NCBI GenBank assembly: GCA_022510685.1
Contig: JAFLTA010000010.1
Coordinates: forward strand, 1-64,000
DNA: 64,000 nt
Reading direction: 5' to 3'
From: Lachnospiraceae bacterium
GTDB lineage: Bacteria > Bacillota > Clostridia > Lachnospirales > Lachnospiraceae
Positions within the stretch are counted from its first letter, which is position 1. The number at the start of each line of letters is the position of its first letter. Shown here one piece after another: positions 36,366 to 46,117 of this stretch. The notes below the pieces were generated by a model. That model had not been told where the DNA came from. It saw only the letters and a list, made by a program, of their open reading frames with translations, and did no database searches. The translations under genes were made by a program, and so were the position numbers.

Positions 36366-36712
36366 TTTAACCCCCCTATTCTGTAGCCATTGTTTTCAAT
36401 ATCATAACTCAGACCAGCGTTTACGAAAAAAGAAAGTTCATTTGATTTTTGACATCGTGCCCTCTCTCCTTTTTCTTTTCCTGTTCTGTCGCATTCAGTA
36501 TATCATATCCCCTGTGCACGATTTCTGCACATACTGCGAACGAAGTTCTCACAAGATAAACGCTGCTCTATGCGTTTATCATATCATAAACTATATTAAA
36601 TATTTATTAAGTTTCCCTTATTTATCCCTTATTGTTTGTTTTATTCACCCCTTCCAAGTTTGTTAGGTGGATAGGTTTTGTCAGAACCGCCTCCTTCTTT
36701 TTTGCATAATAA
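36366..36712. other. Intergenic region upstream of the lipoprotein/ABC operon
   Basis: About 350 bp, AT-rich. I see no gene with a ribosome-binding site and no convincing promoter boxes, although the operon promoter must lie here. TATACT-like boxes occur near 36490-36505 on the minus strand without a good -35. Confidence 0.4.
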
Positions 36713-36739
36713 AAGGACCATGCTTTTCACATGATCCTT
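36713..36739 (-). terminator. Terminator of the DNA glycosylase gene
   Basis: Minus-strand stem AAGGATCATG/CATGGTCCTT with one G-U pair and a 7-nt loop, followed by TTATTATG, 52 bp past the stop. Confidence 0.65.
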
Positions 36740-36790
36740 GGTATTCCATTTTAATCAAGTCCCTTTATACAACAATCTCATATTTTAGAA

Positions 36791-37432
36791 TCATTTCTTA
36801 CCCTTCGGCGCATAATCTTTCATCTCCGGAATCGCTCCCCCGGACACCGCCCAGAGATACAGACTCGCCACACTGCCATAGGGACTATAGCGCCTCCGAT
36901 ATTTCTCGAACAACTTCTTATCAATACGGCGATGATGGTATACCATGCGCAGTCCTCTCTGGATTGCCAGATCATCAAAACTGAGGATATCCTGTCTCTG
37001 CATACAAAAGAGCATGATCATCTCTGCCGTCCATTTACCGATACCCCGCAGAGCAGACAATTCCCTTATCACTTCCTCGTCTGATTTTTCATACAGACCG
37101 GCGATATCAAATTCACCCGCACATATTTTCCTAGCGAAATCCTTAATATATTCCGCTTTGCGAAAACTGATTCCCACAGTCTGCAGTTCATCCTCTGTCG
37201 CCTGATGAATCCGTTCCGGAGTCACCTCCCCAACACGCTCAAGCAGTCTCTGCCAAATAGTCTCCTGCGCCTTCATGGATATCTGCTGCCCCACGATACT
37301 GTGTACTACGGCTGCAAACAAATCACTATGTACCTCACGGTCAATATGACCAATCCTTGCAATTACTTCGGCAAGCCGCTTATCCTTCCGGGATAAATAA
37401 TCCGTTGCAGCATTATCATATTCAAAATACAT
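36791..37432 (-). CDS. DNA-3-methyladenine glycosylase II (AlkA-like)
   Basis: 213 aa, base-excision repair enzyme that removes alkylated purines. The helix-hairpin-helix with the following aspartate is clear: LRGIGKWTAEMIMLF, then ILSFDDLAIQRGL (HhH-GPD, catalytic Asp in DD). It lacks the N-terminal domain of E. coli AlkA, as usual for the short Bacillota form. AGGAG lies 6 nt upstream. Same strand as exoA, 104 bp apart, which together cover glycosylase and AP-endonuclease steps. Confidence 0.92.
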   Translation of the reverse strand: MYFEYDNAATDYLSRKDKRLAEVIARIGHIDREVHSDLFAAVVHSIVGQQISMKAQETIWQRLLERVGEVTPERIHQATEDELQTVGISFRKAEYIKDFARKICAGEFDIAGLYEKSDEEVIRELSALRGIGKWTAEMIMLFCMQRQDILSFDDLAIQRGLRMVYHHRRIDKKLFEKYRRRYSPYGSVASLYLWAVSGGAIPEMKDYAPKGKK

Positions 37433-37474
37433 TTTCCTCTCCTATCTGCCCCAAAACATACTCTACAAGACAAG

Positions 37475-37529
37475 AAAGTGTGTTTCGCAGTCTCTTACAA
37501 AATCCTTCACTGTATACGAAACACACTTT
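37475..37529 (-). terminator. Terminator-like hairpin after exoA
   Basis: Thirteen-base-pair perfect stem AAAGTGTGTTTCG/CGAAACACACTTT with a 29-nt loop. The tail is only moderately T-rich (TCTTGTCTTG). Confidence 0.5.
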
Positions 37530-37536
37530 ACTATAT

Positions 37537-38289
37537 TTATTTCATCTCCAATTCAATAGGGCAATGGTCAGAACCCATGACCTCCGTATGAATTTTTGCA
37601 TCCACCAATCTGTCCCGCAGGGCTTCGGATACCAGGAAATAGTCAATACGCCACCCGGCATTTTTTGCCCTGGCTGAAAAACGATAGGACCACCAGGAAT
37701 AAACTCCCTCTGTATCCGGATAAAAGTGACGGAAGGTATCAATGAAACCGGAATCAAGCAATTCCGTCATCTTGCCACGCTCTTCATCAGTAAAACCGGC
37801 ATTCTTACGATTTGTCTTAGGATTTTTCAAATCAATTTCCTGATGGGCGACATTCATATCTCCCGTTACTACAACCGGTTTCTTTTCTTCCAGTCCCTTC
37901 AAATAGGCACGGAATGCATCCTCCCATTCCATGCGGTAATCCAGTCTCTTTAATTCATTCTGAGCATTGGGAGTGTACACTGTCACAAAGTAAAAGTCAT
38001 CGTACTCTGCCGTGATGACACGCCCCTCTTTGTCATGCTCCTCCACTCCGATTCCGTTCACCACAGAAAGAGGCTTTTCCTTGGAAAAGATAGCTGTGCC
38101 GGAATATCCCTTTTTCTCCGCATAGTTCCAATACTGATAATATCCCGGCAAATCTAAATCCAACTGTCCCTCCTGCATTTTACTTTCCTGAATGCAGAAA
38201 ATATCCGCATCTGCCTCCTTAAAATACTCCAAAAATCCCTTGCCCACACAGGCACGGATTCCGTTTACATTCCAAGAAATAAATCTCAT
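37537..38289 (-). CDS. xth: Exodeoxyribonuclease III / AP endonuclease
   Basis: 250 aa of the ExoA/XthA family, cutting DNA at abasic sites. Shows [31 protein letters not shown] with the metal-binding Glu, [32 protein letters not shown] and the final [10 protein letters not shown] with the catalytic His. Full length. GGGAAG lies 7 nt before the start. Next gene downstream is a DNA glycosylase, a functional pairing. Confidence 0.95.
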   Translation of the reverse strand: MRFISWNVNGIRACVGKGFLEYFKEADADIFCIQESKMQEGQLDLDLPGYYQYWNYAEKKGYSGTAIFSKEKPLSVVNGIGVEEHDKEGRVITAEYDDFYFVTVYTPNAQNELKRLDYRMEWEDAFRAYLKGLEEKKPVVVTGDMNVAHQEIDLKNPKTNRKNAGFTDEERGKMTELLDSGFIDTFRHFYPDTEGVYSWWSYRFSARAKNAGWRIDYFLVSEALRDRLVDAKIHTEVMGSDHCPIELEMK

Positions 38290-38382
38290 CTGTACTTCCC
38301 TTTCACTCGTTCATGCCCTTCCTGACTTCTCCACCAAAAGAAGCCAAAGACGTATTTACAATCCTATAGCAAAAACTGACGC

Positions 38383-39882
38383 CTACAGTGTATCAATAAA
38401 CCGCATAAAGCCATCCTCACCCTCGGATGTATTTTTGTACACTCCGGCATGCTCCAGCACTTTCTTAAACACAATACCAATTTCCGTCCGGATAATTTCA
38501 TCCACATTATCTTTTGTGATGGCATCATACTTCTGCAAAAATTCCTCTACCCAATCGGCATGTTTTTGCAAATCTTCATCGCTGCTGATATCCTTGCCTC
38601 CTACGATAAATTCCGCCAGACGACGCATCTCCTCTTTCAAACGTGCTGGCAGCACGGCAAGACCCATTACCTCTATGAGACCGATGTTTTCCTTCTTTAT
38701 ATGATGTAGCTCCTGATGAGGATGATATACCCCCAGAGGATACTCCTCCGTGGTAATATTATTACGCAGAACCAAGTCCAGTTCAAATTTGCCGTCTCTC
38801 ATTCTGGCAATTGGCGTAATGGTATTGTGTGGCTCGCCATCTGTTTCCGCAAAGATGAATGATTTCACGTCCGTATATCCTCTCCATGTATCCAGAATAT
38901 GGGACGCTAACTTCACCAGCTTTTCCGATTGTGCGTGACGAATCCGTATCACAGACATAGGCCACTCTACGATTCCTGCCTCAATATCTTCATAGCCCTT
39001 GATGGTAATTTCTTTACGGATACCGGCTCGCTCCATGGCAAACTCATAATGCCCACCCTGAAAATGCTCATGCGCCAGAATAGAGCCACCCACGATAGGC
39101 AAATCTGCGTTGGAGCCCACAAAGTAATGCGGGAACTGACGAACGAAATCCAACAGCTTACGGAATGCCGACTCATCAATCTTCATGGGAATATGTTGCG
39201 TATTAAACAGGATACAGTGCTCATTGTAATACACATAAGGAGAATACTGTAATCCCCACTTCCCTCCGTCGATAGTAACCGGAATGACACGATGGTTCTG
39301 TCTCGCCGGATGATTTACCCGACCGGCATAACCCTCGTTTTCCCGACACAACAGGCATTTGGGATAAGCACTCTGGGGTGCATTTTTTGCCGCTGCAATC
39401 GCCTTAGGATCCTTCTCCGGTTTGGACAAATTAATCGTTACATCCAACGTGCCGTATTCCGTATCTGCTGTCCACTTCATATCCTTCTTGATGCGGTAAC
39501 GGCGAATGTAATCCGTATCACAGCTAAATTTGTAATAGAAATCCGTGGCTTCCTTCGGAGATTTTTCATATAAGTCCCAAAATTTACTGATAACAACAGA
39601 TGGTGCCGGAACCAATGCGCTCATCAGCTTCGTGTCAAACAAATCCCGATACACCACGCTGTTTTCCGAGAGGACACCACTCTCATAAGCCGTGTCCATC
39701 AAATCCGATAATATTTCTTCCAGCTCTCTCTCCGGAAGGGAGTCTTTCGGCTCCACATACTCATCCAACTGCATGATCTCTAACAGGCGATTAATGGTAA
39801 ACACCTTATCTTCCGGTGCTACCAGACCGGTCTTTTCGCCATATGCTACTAATTCCCCAATCAAAATACTGCTATCCTTCAT
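38383..39882 (-). CDS. galT: Galactose-1-phosphate uridylyltransferase, class II
   Basis: 499 aa Leloir-pathway enzyme exchanging UMP between UDP-glucose and galactose 1-phosphate. The class II form of Bacillota is recognised by its length and by NHPARQNHRVIPVTIDG, GSNADLPIVGGSILAHEH and NITTEEYPLGVYHPH. Start at 39882 (MKDSSILIGELVAYG) has AAGGAGG 6 nt upstream; the 22 upstream codons overlap leuA and look non-coding. galK and galE are absent nearby. It lies 49 bp after leuA, so it may be read through from the leuA transcript, which is functionally odd. Confidence 0.93.
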   Translation of the reverse strand: MKDSSILIGELVAYGEKTGLVAPEDKVFTINRLLEIMQLDEYVEPKDSLPERELEEILSDLMDTAYESGVLSENSVVYRDLFDTKLMSALVPAPSVVISKFWDLYEKSPKEATDFYYKFSCDTDYIRRYRIKKDMKWTADTEYGTLDVTINLSKPEKDPKAIAAAKNAPQSAYPKCLLCRENEGYAGRVNHPARQNHRVIPVTIDGGKWGLQYSPYVYYNEHCILFNTQHIPMKIDESAFRKLLDFVRQFPHYFVGSNADLPIVGGSILAHEHFQGGHYEFAMERAGIRKEITIKGYEDIEAGIVEWPMSVIRIRHAQSEKLVKLASHILDTWRGYTDVKSFIFAETDGEPHNTITPIARMRDGKFELDLVLRNNITTEEYPLGVYHPHQELHHIKKENIGLIEVMGLAVLPARLKEEMRRLAEFIVGGKDISSDEDLQKHADWVEEFLQKYDAITKDNVDEIIRTEIGIVFKKVLEHAGVYKNTSEGEDGFMRFIDTL

Positions 39883-39931
39883 AAGCACCTCCTTAACAAA
39901 CCTTCCACCTTCAGTTATCTCATTATACTTT

Positions 39932-41611
39932 CTAACGAACCTTATCACCCTTCTTCTCTATCATATGGTTTACTGCGTGCTCTAACGCATCAATGGAGGC
40001 ACGGATAATATCCTCATCACTGCTCACACCCCAGTAAAGTTTTTTCTCATCCTGCGTAATTCCTACGTACGCCATAGCCTTTGAGGAAGAATTTTTTGAT
40101 AAGGAATGCTCCTCATACACGTCTAATGCATAGCTGATTCCCAAATAATCCTTGATGGCGTTGTTCACGGCATTGAGTCTGCCATTTCCCTTTGCCTCAA
40201 CCACTTCTTTGATTCCGTCCTTCTCAAAGGAAACCTGAGTAGTAATGCCGTCTTTCTGCTGGAAATGTACCTCCGTAATGGCAAAACTGCGTTTCGGATT
40301 TCTGTAGGTATCTTCAAACACCTTTAACATTTCCTCCGGGCTCAACTCCGCATGGGCATGGTCGGATACCCCTTTCATCAGATACCCTACTTCCTCCCGC
40401 ATTTTGTCCGGGAGCACGATTCCGAAATTCTGTTTCAACACATAGGAAACACCACCTTTACCAGACTGGCTGTTGATACGGATGACATCCGAATCATACG
40501 TTCTTCCCACATCCTTCGGATCAATAGGAAGATACGGCACCGTCCATAAATTCTGATTCTTCTCCTCGCGGTACGCCATTCCCTTGGAAATCGCATCCTG
40601 ATGGGAACCGGAAAAAGCCGTAAACACTAATTCTCCGGCATAGGGCTCTCTCTTAGATACCTGCATTGCCGTCAAACGCTCATAGGTGTCGGCAATTTCC
40701 TGCATGTTGTGAAAATCCAATTTAGAATCCACACCGTGGGAATGCATATTCATGGCTACAGTCACTAAGTCCAGATTACCGGTGCGCTCACCGTTTCCGA
40801 AAAGCGTTCCCTCCAAGCGGTCAGCCCCGGCTAACACGCCAAGTTCCGCCGTTGCAACTCCAGTACCACGGTCATTGTGGGGATGAAGTGAAAGCACCAC
40901 ATTGTCACGGTATTTCAAATGTTTGCTGACATATTCAATCTGACTGGCAAACACATGAGGCATAGCATTCTCCACTGTCGCCGGAATATTGATAATTGCC
41001 GGTGCATCTGCTTGAGGCTCCCATACATCTAACACAGCATTGCACACTTCTACAGCATAGTCTACCTCCGTACCATGGAAGCTCTCCGGACTGTACTCAA
41101 AACGGAAATTTCCCTTTGCCTCTGCAGCGAGTTCTTTTAAGAGCTTTGCACCGTCCACGGCAATCTGTTTAATTTCCTCCTTGGACTTGCGGAATACCTG
41201 TTCACGCTGTGCCACAGATGTGGAGTTATATACATGAACAATGGCATTTGGCGCACCATCCACTGCTTCAAAAGTTTTGCGGATAATGTGCTCTCTCGCC
41301 TGGGTCAACACCTGAACCGTCACATCATCCGGAATTAATTTTCGGTCAATGAGTGTCCTTAAGAAAGTAAACTCCGTCTCTGATGCAGCGGGAAATCCTA
41401 CCTCAATCTCCTTAAAACCGATTTCAATCAACATCTTGAAATATTCGATTTTTTCCTCCAGACTCATCGGCTCGATTAACGCCTGATTTCCGTCTCTAAG
41501 GTCTACGCTACACCATACAGGCGGCTCATCAATGGTATCCTTGTGAATCCATTCATAGCAATCCTCCGGTGGCATAAAATAACTTTTCTGATACTTTTCA
41601 AATCCTTTCAT
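39932..41611 (-). CDS. leuA: 2-isopropylmalate synthase
   Basis: 559 aa, first committed step of leucine synthesis (2-ketoisovalerate plus acetyl-CoA). The HMGL-like barrel begins WCSVDLRDGNQALIEPM with the metal-binding Asp, and the two metal histidines are in LSLHPHNDRGTGVAT. C-terminal LeuA dimer/allosteric domain follows from about 430. This is the longer, fungal-like type common in Clostridia. GAGG lies 7 nt before 41611; upstream in-frame codons run into the T-box terminator. Expression should depend on uncharged leucyl-tRNA through the T-box. Confidence 0.96.
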   Translation of the reverse strand: MKGFEKYQKSYFMPPEDCYEWIHKDTIDEPPVWCSVDLRDGNQALIEPMSLEEKIEYFKMLIEIGFKEIEVGFPAASETEFTFLRTLIDRKLIPDDVTVQVLTQAREHIIRKTFEAVDGAPNAIVHVYNSTSVAQREQVFRKSKEEIKQIAVDGAKLLKELAAEAKGNFRFEYSPESFHGTEVDYAVEVCNAVLDVWEPQADAPAIINIPATVENAMPHVFASQIEYVSKHLKYRDNVVLSLHPHNDRGTGVATAELGVLAGADRLEGTLFGNGERTGNLDLVTVAMNMHSHGVDSKLDFHNMQEIADTYERLTAMQVSKREPYAGELVFTAFSGSHQDAISKGMAYREEKNQNLWTVPYLPIDPKDVGRTYDSDVIRINSQSGKGGVSYVLKQNFGIVLPDKMREEVGYLMKGVSDHAHAELSPEEMLKVFEDTYRNPKRSFAITEVHFQQKDGITTQVSFEKDGIKEVVEAKGNGRLNAVNNAIKDYLGISYALDVYEEHSLSKNSSSKAMAYVGITQDEKKLYWGVSSDEDIIRASIDALEHAVNHMIEKKGDKVR

Positions 41612-41721
41612 GTCAAACCTCACTTTCCCGGCTCCCCTTTGAGCCTTTCTGACGAATGCCCTGAGAACATTTATCTTTAGGAAGAGCAGCATCCCTGTCT
41701 CGCGAATAGTTTCCTATAAGT

Positions 41722-41978
41722 AAAAAAAAACGCCTCTATACATAGATAGAGACGGAATATCCGCGGTACCACTCTTATTCATGAAAATCATGCGCTCACA
41801 GGTACATCAACAACGTGTCAATACCTTTCCCCTATAACGGTGGGACTCCGTCCAAGTCTACTCTGCGTTCAACCGGCTGCTCCGAGACCAGTTCTCCGTT
41901 TCACTTCCACTGTTTCGCATCAACCAACAGCTTTCTGCATTCCGTTCCACAGATACTACTCCTCTTCATCGCATTTCC
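41722..41978 (-). promoter_or_regulatory. T-box riboswitch of leuA
   Basis: Minus strand. The T-box sequence AGTGGTACCGCGG lies at 41761-41773, followed by the terminator GTCTCTAT/ATAGAGGC and T9 at 41722-41752. Upstream the leader has the usual stem I elements, including GATGAAGAGGAGTAGTA near 41950-41970 and the AG-bulge segment. The stem I specifier loop could be the CTC triplet at 41884-41886 (leucine), consistent with leuA; this codon assignment is tentative. Uncharged tRNA should favour the antiterminator. Confidence 0.9.
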
Positions 41979-42095
41979 ATGGCTATCATAACACAATCTA
42001 TTTCATTTGAAAAGCCCTAAATTACATTTAAATAATAAAACCAAGCTGAAAAGGCATTGCATTCTCCCTAAAGTTGTGTTAGTATAATGCTTACC

Positions 42096-42111
42096 ACACT
42101 ATATATAGTGT
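42096..42111. promoter_or_regulatory. NrdR box upstream of nrdD
   Basis: The 16-bp palindrome ACACTATATATAGTGT matches the known NrdR box consensus. It lies 8 bp after a TATAAT (42083-42088) and about 130 bp before the nrdD start, the right place to repress the gene when dATP is high. A second, weaker box is not obvious. Confidence 0.8.
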
Positions 42112-42242
42112 TTTTTCTTTCCAATACATACCATATCATGAACATAATATACGGAAAGACAGGTACGTTTCCGCTGATTATCCTTTTGCCCGGCATGATG
42201 GCATCAAAGATAACAGCAACATACAGAAAGGGGGATTTCCCT

Positions 42243-44405
42243 ATGAAAATCATGAAGCGAAGCGGTATTGAAATGGAATTTGATGTTTCAAAGATTACTG
42301 CTGCCATCACAAAAGCCAACCATGAGGTTCCTGCTATCGACCAACTATCCGAGGAGCAAGTCAAAGAAATATCTGCCAATGTAGAAAAAATTTGCGAGGA
42401 TATGGGACGAACCCTTACTGTCGAAGAAATTCAGGATTTAGTAGAAAATCAGATCATGAATAAGCGCGCCTTTGTACTGGCACGCAAATATATCACTTAC
42501 CGTTATACCCGTGCCCTGGTCCGCAAAGCCAATTCCACAGACGAACAGATACTCAGTCTGTTAGATTGTAATAATGAAGAAGCAAAACAGGAAAACTCCA
42601 ACAAAAACCCTACGGTAAACAGCGTACAGCGGGACTATATGGCTGGTGAAGTGAGTAAAGATATCACAAAGAGATTCCTATTACCGGAAGATATTGTGGA
42701 AGCACACGAAAACGGCTTGATTCATTTCCATGATTCGGATTACTTTGCCCAATATATGCACAACTGCTGTCTGGTCAATTTGGAGGATATGCTCCAAAAC
42801 GGCACGGTGGTCAGCGAGACAATGATTGACCGTCCCAAGAGTTTCTCTACCGCCTGTAATATTGCCACCCAGAGTATTGCACAGATTGCCAGCTCCCAAT
42901 ACGGCGGACAAAGCATCAGCCTGGCTCACCTGGCGCCCTTTGTGGATGTCAGTCGCCAAAAATTCCGCCGTCAGGTAAAGGAAGAATTTGAACAAACCGG
43001 ACTCCTCTGTTCCGAAGAGCAGATTAATGAAATCGCAGAGATACGCGTGCGTGACGAAGTAAAGCGTGGCGTGCAAATGATTCAATATCAGGTAATCACG
43101 CTGATGACAACTAACGGGCAGGCGCCTTTTGTCACGGTATACATGTATCTTAATGAAGTTCCCGAAGGACAACTGCGGGATGATTTGGCAATGGTCACAG
43201 AAGAAGTACTCCGCCAGCGCATCCAGGGCGTAAAAAATGAAAAAGGTGTATACATTACGCCTGCATTTCCGAAACTGATTTACGTTTTGGAGGAGGATAA
43301 CGTTCGCCCGGGAAGCCGCTATTATGAGCTTACCAGGTTGGCTGCCAAGTGTACTGCTAAACGCATGGTGCCGGATTACATTTCCGAAAAAATCATGCGT
43401 GAGCTAAAGGACGGTAACTGCTACCCTTGCATGGGATGCCGCTCCTTTTTATCTGTATACCACGACGAAGAAGGAAAGCCCAAATTCTACGGACGATTCA
43501 ATCAGGGCGTTGTCACCATCAATTTAGTGGATGTGGCATGCTCCTCCGGAAAAGATATGGATAAATTCTGGAAAATTTTCGATGAACGTCTGGAATTATG
43601 CTACCGGGCACTTATGTGCCGCCATAAACGATTGTTAAATACTCCCTCGGACGTTGCTCCTATCTTATGGCAATACGGAGCTCTCGCCCGCTTGAAAAAG
43701 GGAGAGAAAATTAATAAACTGCTGAAAAACGGCTACTCTACGATTTCCCTGGGCTATGCAGGGCTCTGTGAATGCACCCGATACATGACTGGACTAAGCC
43801 ATACAGATCCAAAAGCAACTCCTTTCGCACTGAAAGTGATGCAGCACATGAACGATGCCTGCGAAAAGTGGAAAGCGAAAGACAATATTGGTTTTAGTGT
43901 CTATGGTACGCCATTGGAGTCCACCACCTATAAATTCGCCAAATGCCTGCAGAAACGCTTTGGTCTGATTGAAGGTGTGACAGATAAAAACTACATTACG
44001 AACAGCTATCACGTGCATGTGACAGAAGATATCAATGCCTTTGACAAGTTGAAATTTGAATCCCAGTTCCAGAAATTGTCTCCGGGCGGTGCCATAAGCT
44101 ATGTGGAAGTACCCAATATGGAAAATAATCTGGATGCGGTTCTGGATGTTATGGAATATATTTACGAAAATATTATGTATGCAGAGCTTAACACAAAGAG
44201 CGATTACTGCCAGAGCTGCAGCTATACCGGGCAAATTCAAATCGTCAGCGATGATCATGGAAAGTTGATTTGGGAATGTCCAAATTGTGGAAATACAGAC
44301 CAGGATCAGATGAATGTGGCAAGACGTACCTGCGGATATATCGGAACTCAATTCTGGAACCAAGGACGTACACAGGAAATCAGAGAGCGAGTGTTACATT
44401 TATAA
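42243..44405 (+). CDS. nrdD: Anaerobic ribonucleoside-triphosphate reductase
   Basis: 720 aa class III enzyme making dNTPs under anaerobiosis by glycyl-radical chemistry. N-terminal ATP cone (MKRSGIEMEFDVSKITAAI and onward), catalytic core with NPTVNSVQRDYMAGEVSKD and HFHDSDYFAQYMHNC, a zinc site CQSCSYTGQI...CPNCG, and the radical glycine in RRTCGYIGTQFWNQGR near the C-terminus. Start at 42243 has AGGGGGG 8 nt upstream; 52 upstream codons contain the NrdR box and are not coding. The activase gene nrdG is not adjacent. Confidence 0.97.
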   Translation: MKIMKRSGIEMEFDVSKITAAITKANHEVPAIDQLSEEQVKEISANVEKICEDMGRTLTVEEIQDLVENQIMNKRAFVLARKYITYRYTRALVRKANSTDEQILSLLDCNNEEAKQENSNKNPTVNSVQRDYMAGEVSKDITKRFLLPEDIVEAHENGLIHFHDSDYFAQYMHNCCLVNLEDMLQNGTVVSETMIDRPKSFSTACNIATQSIAQIASSQYGGQSISLAHLAPFVDVSRQKFRRQVKEEFEQTGLLCSEEQINEIAEIRVRDEVKRGVQMIQYQVITLMTTNGQAPFVTVYMYLNEVPEGQLRDDLAMVTEEVLRQRIQGVKNEKGVYITPAFPKLIYVLEEDNVRPGSRYYELTRLAAKCTAKRMVPDYISEKIMRELKDGNCYPCMGCRSFLSVYHDEEGKPKFYGRFNQGVVTINLVDVACSSGKDMDKFWKIFDERLELCYRALMCRHKRLLNTPSDVAPILWQYGALARLKKGEKINKLLKNGYSTISLGYAGLCECTRYMTGLSHTDPKATPFALKVMQHMNDACEKWKAKDNIGFSVYGTPLESTTYKFAKCLQKRFGLIEGVTDKNYITNSYHVHVTEDINAFDKLKFESQFQKLSPGGAISYVEVPNMENNLDAVLDVMEYIYENIMYAELNTKSDYCQSCSYTGQIQIVSDDHGKLIWECPNCGNTDQDQMNVARRTCGYIGTQFWNQGRTQEIRERVLHL

Positions 44406-44444
44406 AAAGTGCTATACCGGAAAATCGTTTTTCCCCTTTACCGG

Positions 44445-44487
44445 AACGGGGTTGTGTATGCAAATATATCGCTTACACAACCCCGTT
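44445..44487. terminator. Palindromic hairpin between convergent nrdD and recU
   Basis: Seventeen-base arms AACGGGGTTGTGTATGC and GCTTACACAACCCCGTT with one mismatch, 9-nt loop. No T-run, but it separates the convergent genes and probably acts as a shared terminator or roadblock. A second small stem, GGAAAA/TTTTCC, precedes it around 44419-44435. Confidence 0.55.
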
Positions 44488-44498
44488 CTTGACAATAC

Positions 44499-45035
44499 TC
44501 ATTCCTCTCTGCTCTCCAAATCTTTGTTCAGCGCATCCAGGTAATGAATGAAAATCTGATTGGAAATGGAAATTTGAAAAGACTGATCCAGTTCTTCCCG
44601 CAGAAAGCTTTTTCTTCCACCTTCTTTTGCCCGAACCCAAAAACGTTTCACATCACGAAACGGCACATAATAATAGATGTCCACCTCCTTGAAATAGATA
44701 ATCAAGAAAGCAATCCCCTCCTGCCGTTCAAATTCCTCCATATAATCCATCTGATGCTCATGGATATTTTGCAGTGCAAAACGCTCCCCGGCACATTCCT
44801 TGGCATCAAAACAAACAGGCACTCCCTGCACGTTTCCTATATAATCCACTGTACTTTTCTGCTCAAAATATGCCAGTGTTATATGCCGGTGCTGCTTGTC
44901 AATTTCAATCGGTGTAATCGGGGTAGGGATTTTCTGTACAAGTGCCAGATGCTCCCGTCTGTACTGCTCGTTCGTCATATTTAACGCCTCTTCCAGCATC
45001 GAACCGCGAAGTCCTCTGGAATTCCATGATGGCAT
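44499..45035 (-). CDS. recU: Holliday junction resolvase RecU
   Basis: 178 aa. The PD-(D/E)XK-type core is visible as STVDYIGNVQGVPVCFDAKE followed by a helix, and the C-terminal FLREELDQSFQIS segment fits the family. RecU resolves four-way junctions and helps RecA in Bacillota. GGAG is 7 nt before the start, which lies only 4 bp after the stop of the pseudouridine synthase gene. Usually RecU neighbours pbp1A; here it has a different neighbour. Confidence 0.9.
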   Translation of the reverse strand: MPSWNSRGLRGSMLEEALNMTNEQYRREHLALVQKIPTPITPIEIDKQHRHITLAYFEQKSTVDYIGNVQGVPVCFDAKECAGERFALQNIHEHQMDYMEEFERQEGIAFLIIYFKEVDIYYYVPFRDVKRFWVRAKEGGRKSFLREELDQSFQISISNQIFIHYLDALNKDLESREE

Positions 45036-45039
45036 ACTT

Positions 45040-46089
45040 TCACTCCCCTTCCGGTAGTTTCATCTCCAGTTGAATCAAAATCTTGATAAAATGCTCCGGC
45101 AAATCTGCCTGCCATACCATATCAGAAGAAAATAATGTACTCTCCTCCGGCAGATGCAATTCCCATGCATGCAGCAATTGCCAGCTCTGTCCGAACTGTT
45201 TCCTGTCAAACTCTGCGAAATATTTTGTGCTGTATTTGGCATCTCCGACTAAAGGATGACCTATACTTGCTAAATGCGCCCGAATCTGATGGGATTTCCC
45301 TGTTATCAAGTGAACGCGCAGCAGTGTAAATTCCTCGCCCTGATAATGCCCCCACTGTAGCGGTTTGTAAGCTGTCACAATCTTTACCGGCTCTTTGTTT
45401 CCGCTTTTTCCTTTGCTGCCACTTTGTTCAGTTAGTTTGTATTTATCTGTCCTCTCCACACTGACGGAAACTGTATTGCTGTCCTCATCTTTTGAAAGAT
45501 AACCTTCCAACCGCTGCTCATCCTTCAATACTCCGTGTACAATGCACAAATAATATTTTCGGACCTTCCTCTCCTGAAACAAACGGTTCATTGCCTGCAA
45601 ACTGCGTATGCTCTTACCGGCTACCACAAGTCCTGTCGTATTTCTGTCCAGTCGGTTACAAATACCCGGTCGAAAGGTGTCACTATCCCCCTCTTCACTC
45701 AGATAATCCTCAATCATTTCCACTAACGATACGTCATCCTTGTCCGATTTTTGGGACAGAACTCCCATAGGCTTATTGACAACAAGGACATGACTATCCT
45801 CATAGACAATATCCAAACTCTCGGAAAAATGATTTCCATCCGGGGCGGCAAAATGTTTTTTCTCTGCAGTCCCCCGAAATTTCTCTATCGTATCTTCTGC
45901 CAAAAACATCTTCACCACATCATCTTTCCGGATTCTCTCTGTTCCGGTTGCCTTCTTTCCGTTTAAGACTATATTTTTCTTGCGGAGCATTTTATAGAAG
46001 AAGCTTTTCGGTGCCACTGGCATATATTTTTGTAAAAAACGATCCAGCCGTTGCCCTTCTTCCCTGTCTGTTATGGTTATCTCTCTCAT
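45040..46089 (-). CDS. RluA-family pseudouridine synthase
   Basis: 349 aa. N-terminal S4 RNA-binding domain (ITDREEGQRLDRFLQKYMP), then the catalytic motif GICNRLDRNTTGLVVAG with the aspartate and later LLRVHLITGKSHQIRAHLA. It likely modifies 23S rRNA uridines (RluC-like). AGGAG lies 12 nt upstream. Second-last gene of a four-gene operon with rsmF-like, a small membrane protein and recU. Confidence 0.93.
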   Translation of the reverse strand: MREITITDREEGQRLDRFLQKYMPVAPKSFFYKMLRKKNIVLNGKKATGTERIRKDDVVKMFLAEDTIEKFRGTAEKKHFAAPDGNHFSESLDIVYEDSHVLVVNKPMGVLSQKSDKDDVSLVEMIEDYLSEEGDSDTFRPGICNRLDRNTTGLVVAGKSIRSLQAMNRLFQERKVRKYYLCIVHGVLKDEQRLEGYLSKDEDSNTVSVSVERTDKYKLTEQSGSKGKSGNKEPVKIVTAYKPLQWGHYQGEEFTLLRVHLITGKSHQIRAHLASIGHPLVGDAKYSTKYFAEFDRKQFGQSWQLLHAWELHLPEESTLFSSDMVWQADLPEHFIKILIQLEMKLPEGE

Positions 46090-46117
46090 ACTGTGTTTTC
46101 ACTCCTACACACTTTAT

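Noticed and set aside
42087-42242. 52-residue N-terminal extension of NrdD
   Set aside because: It contains the NrdR box and promoter, and the ATP-cone begins at 42243 right after a strong ribosome-binding site.
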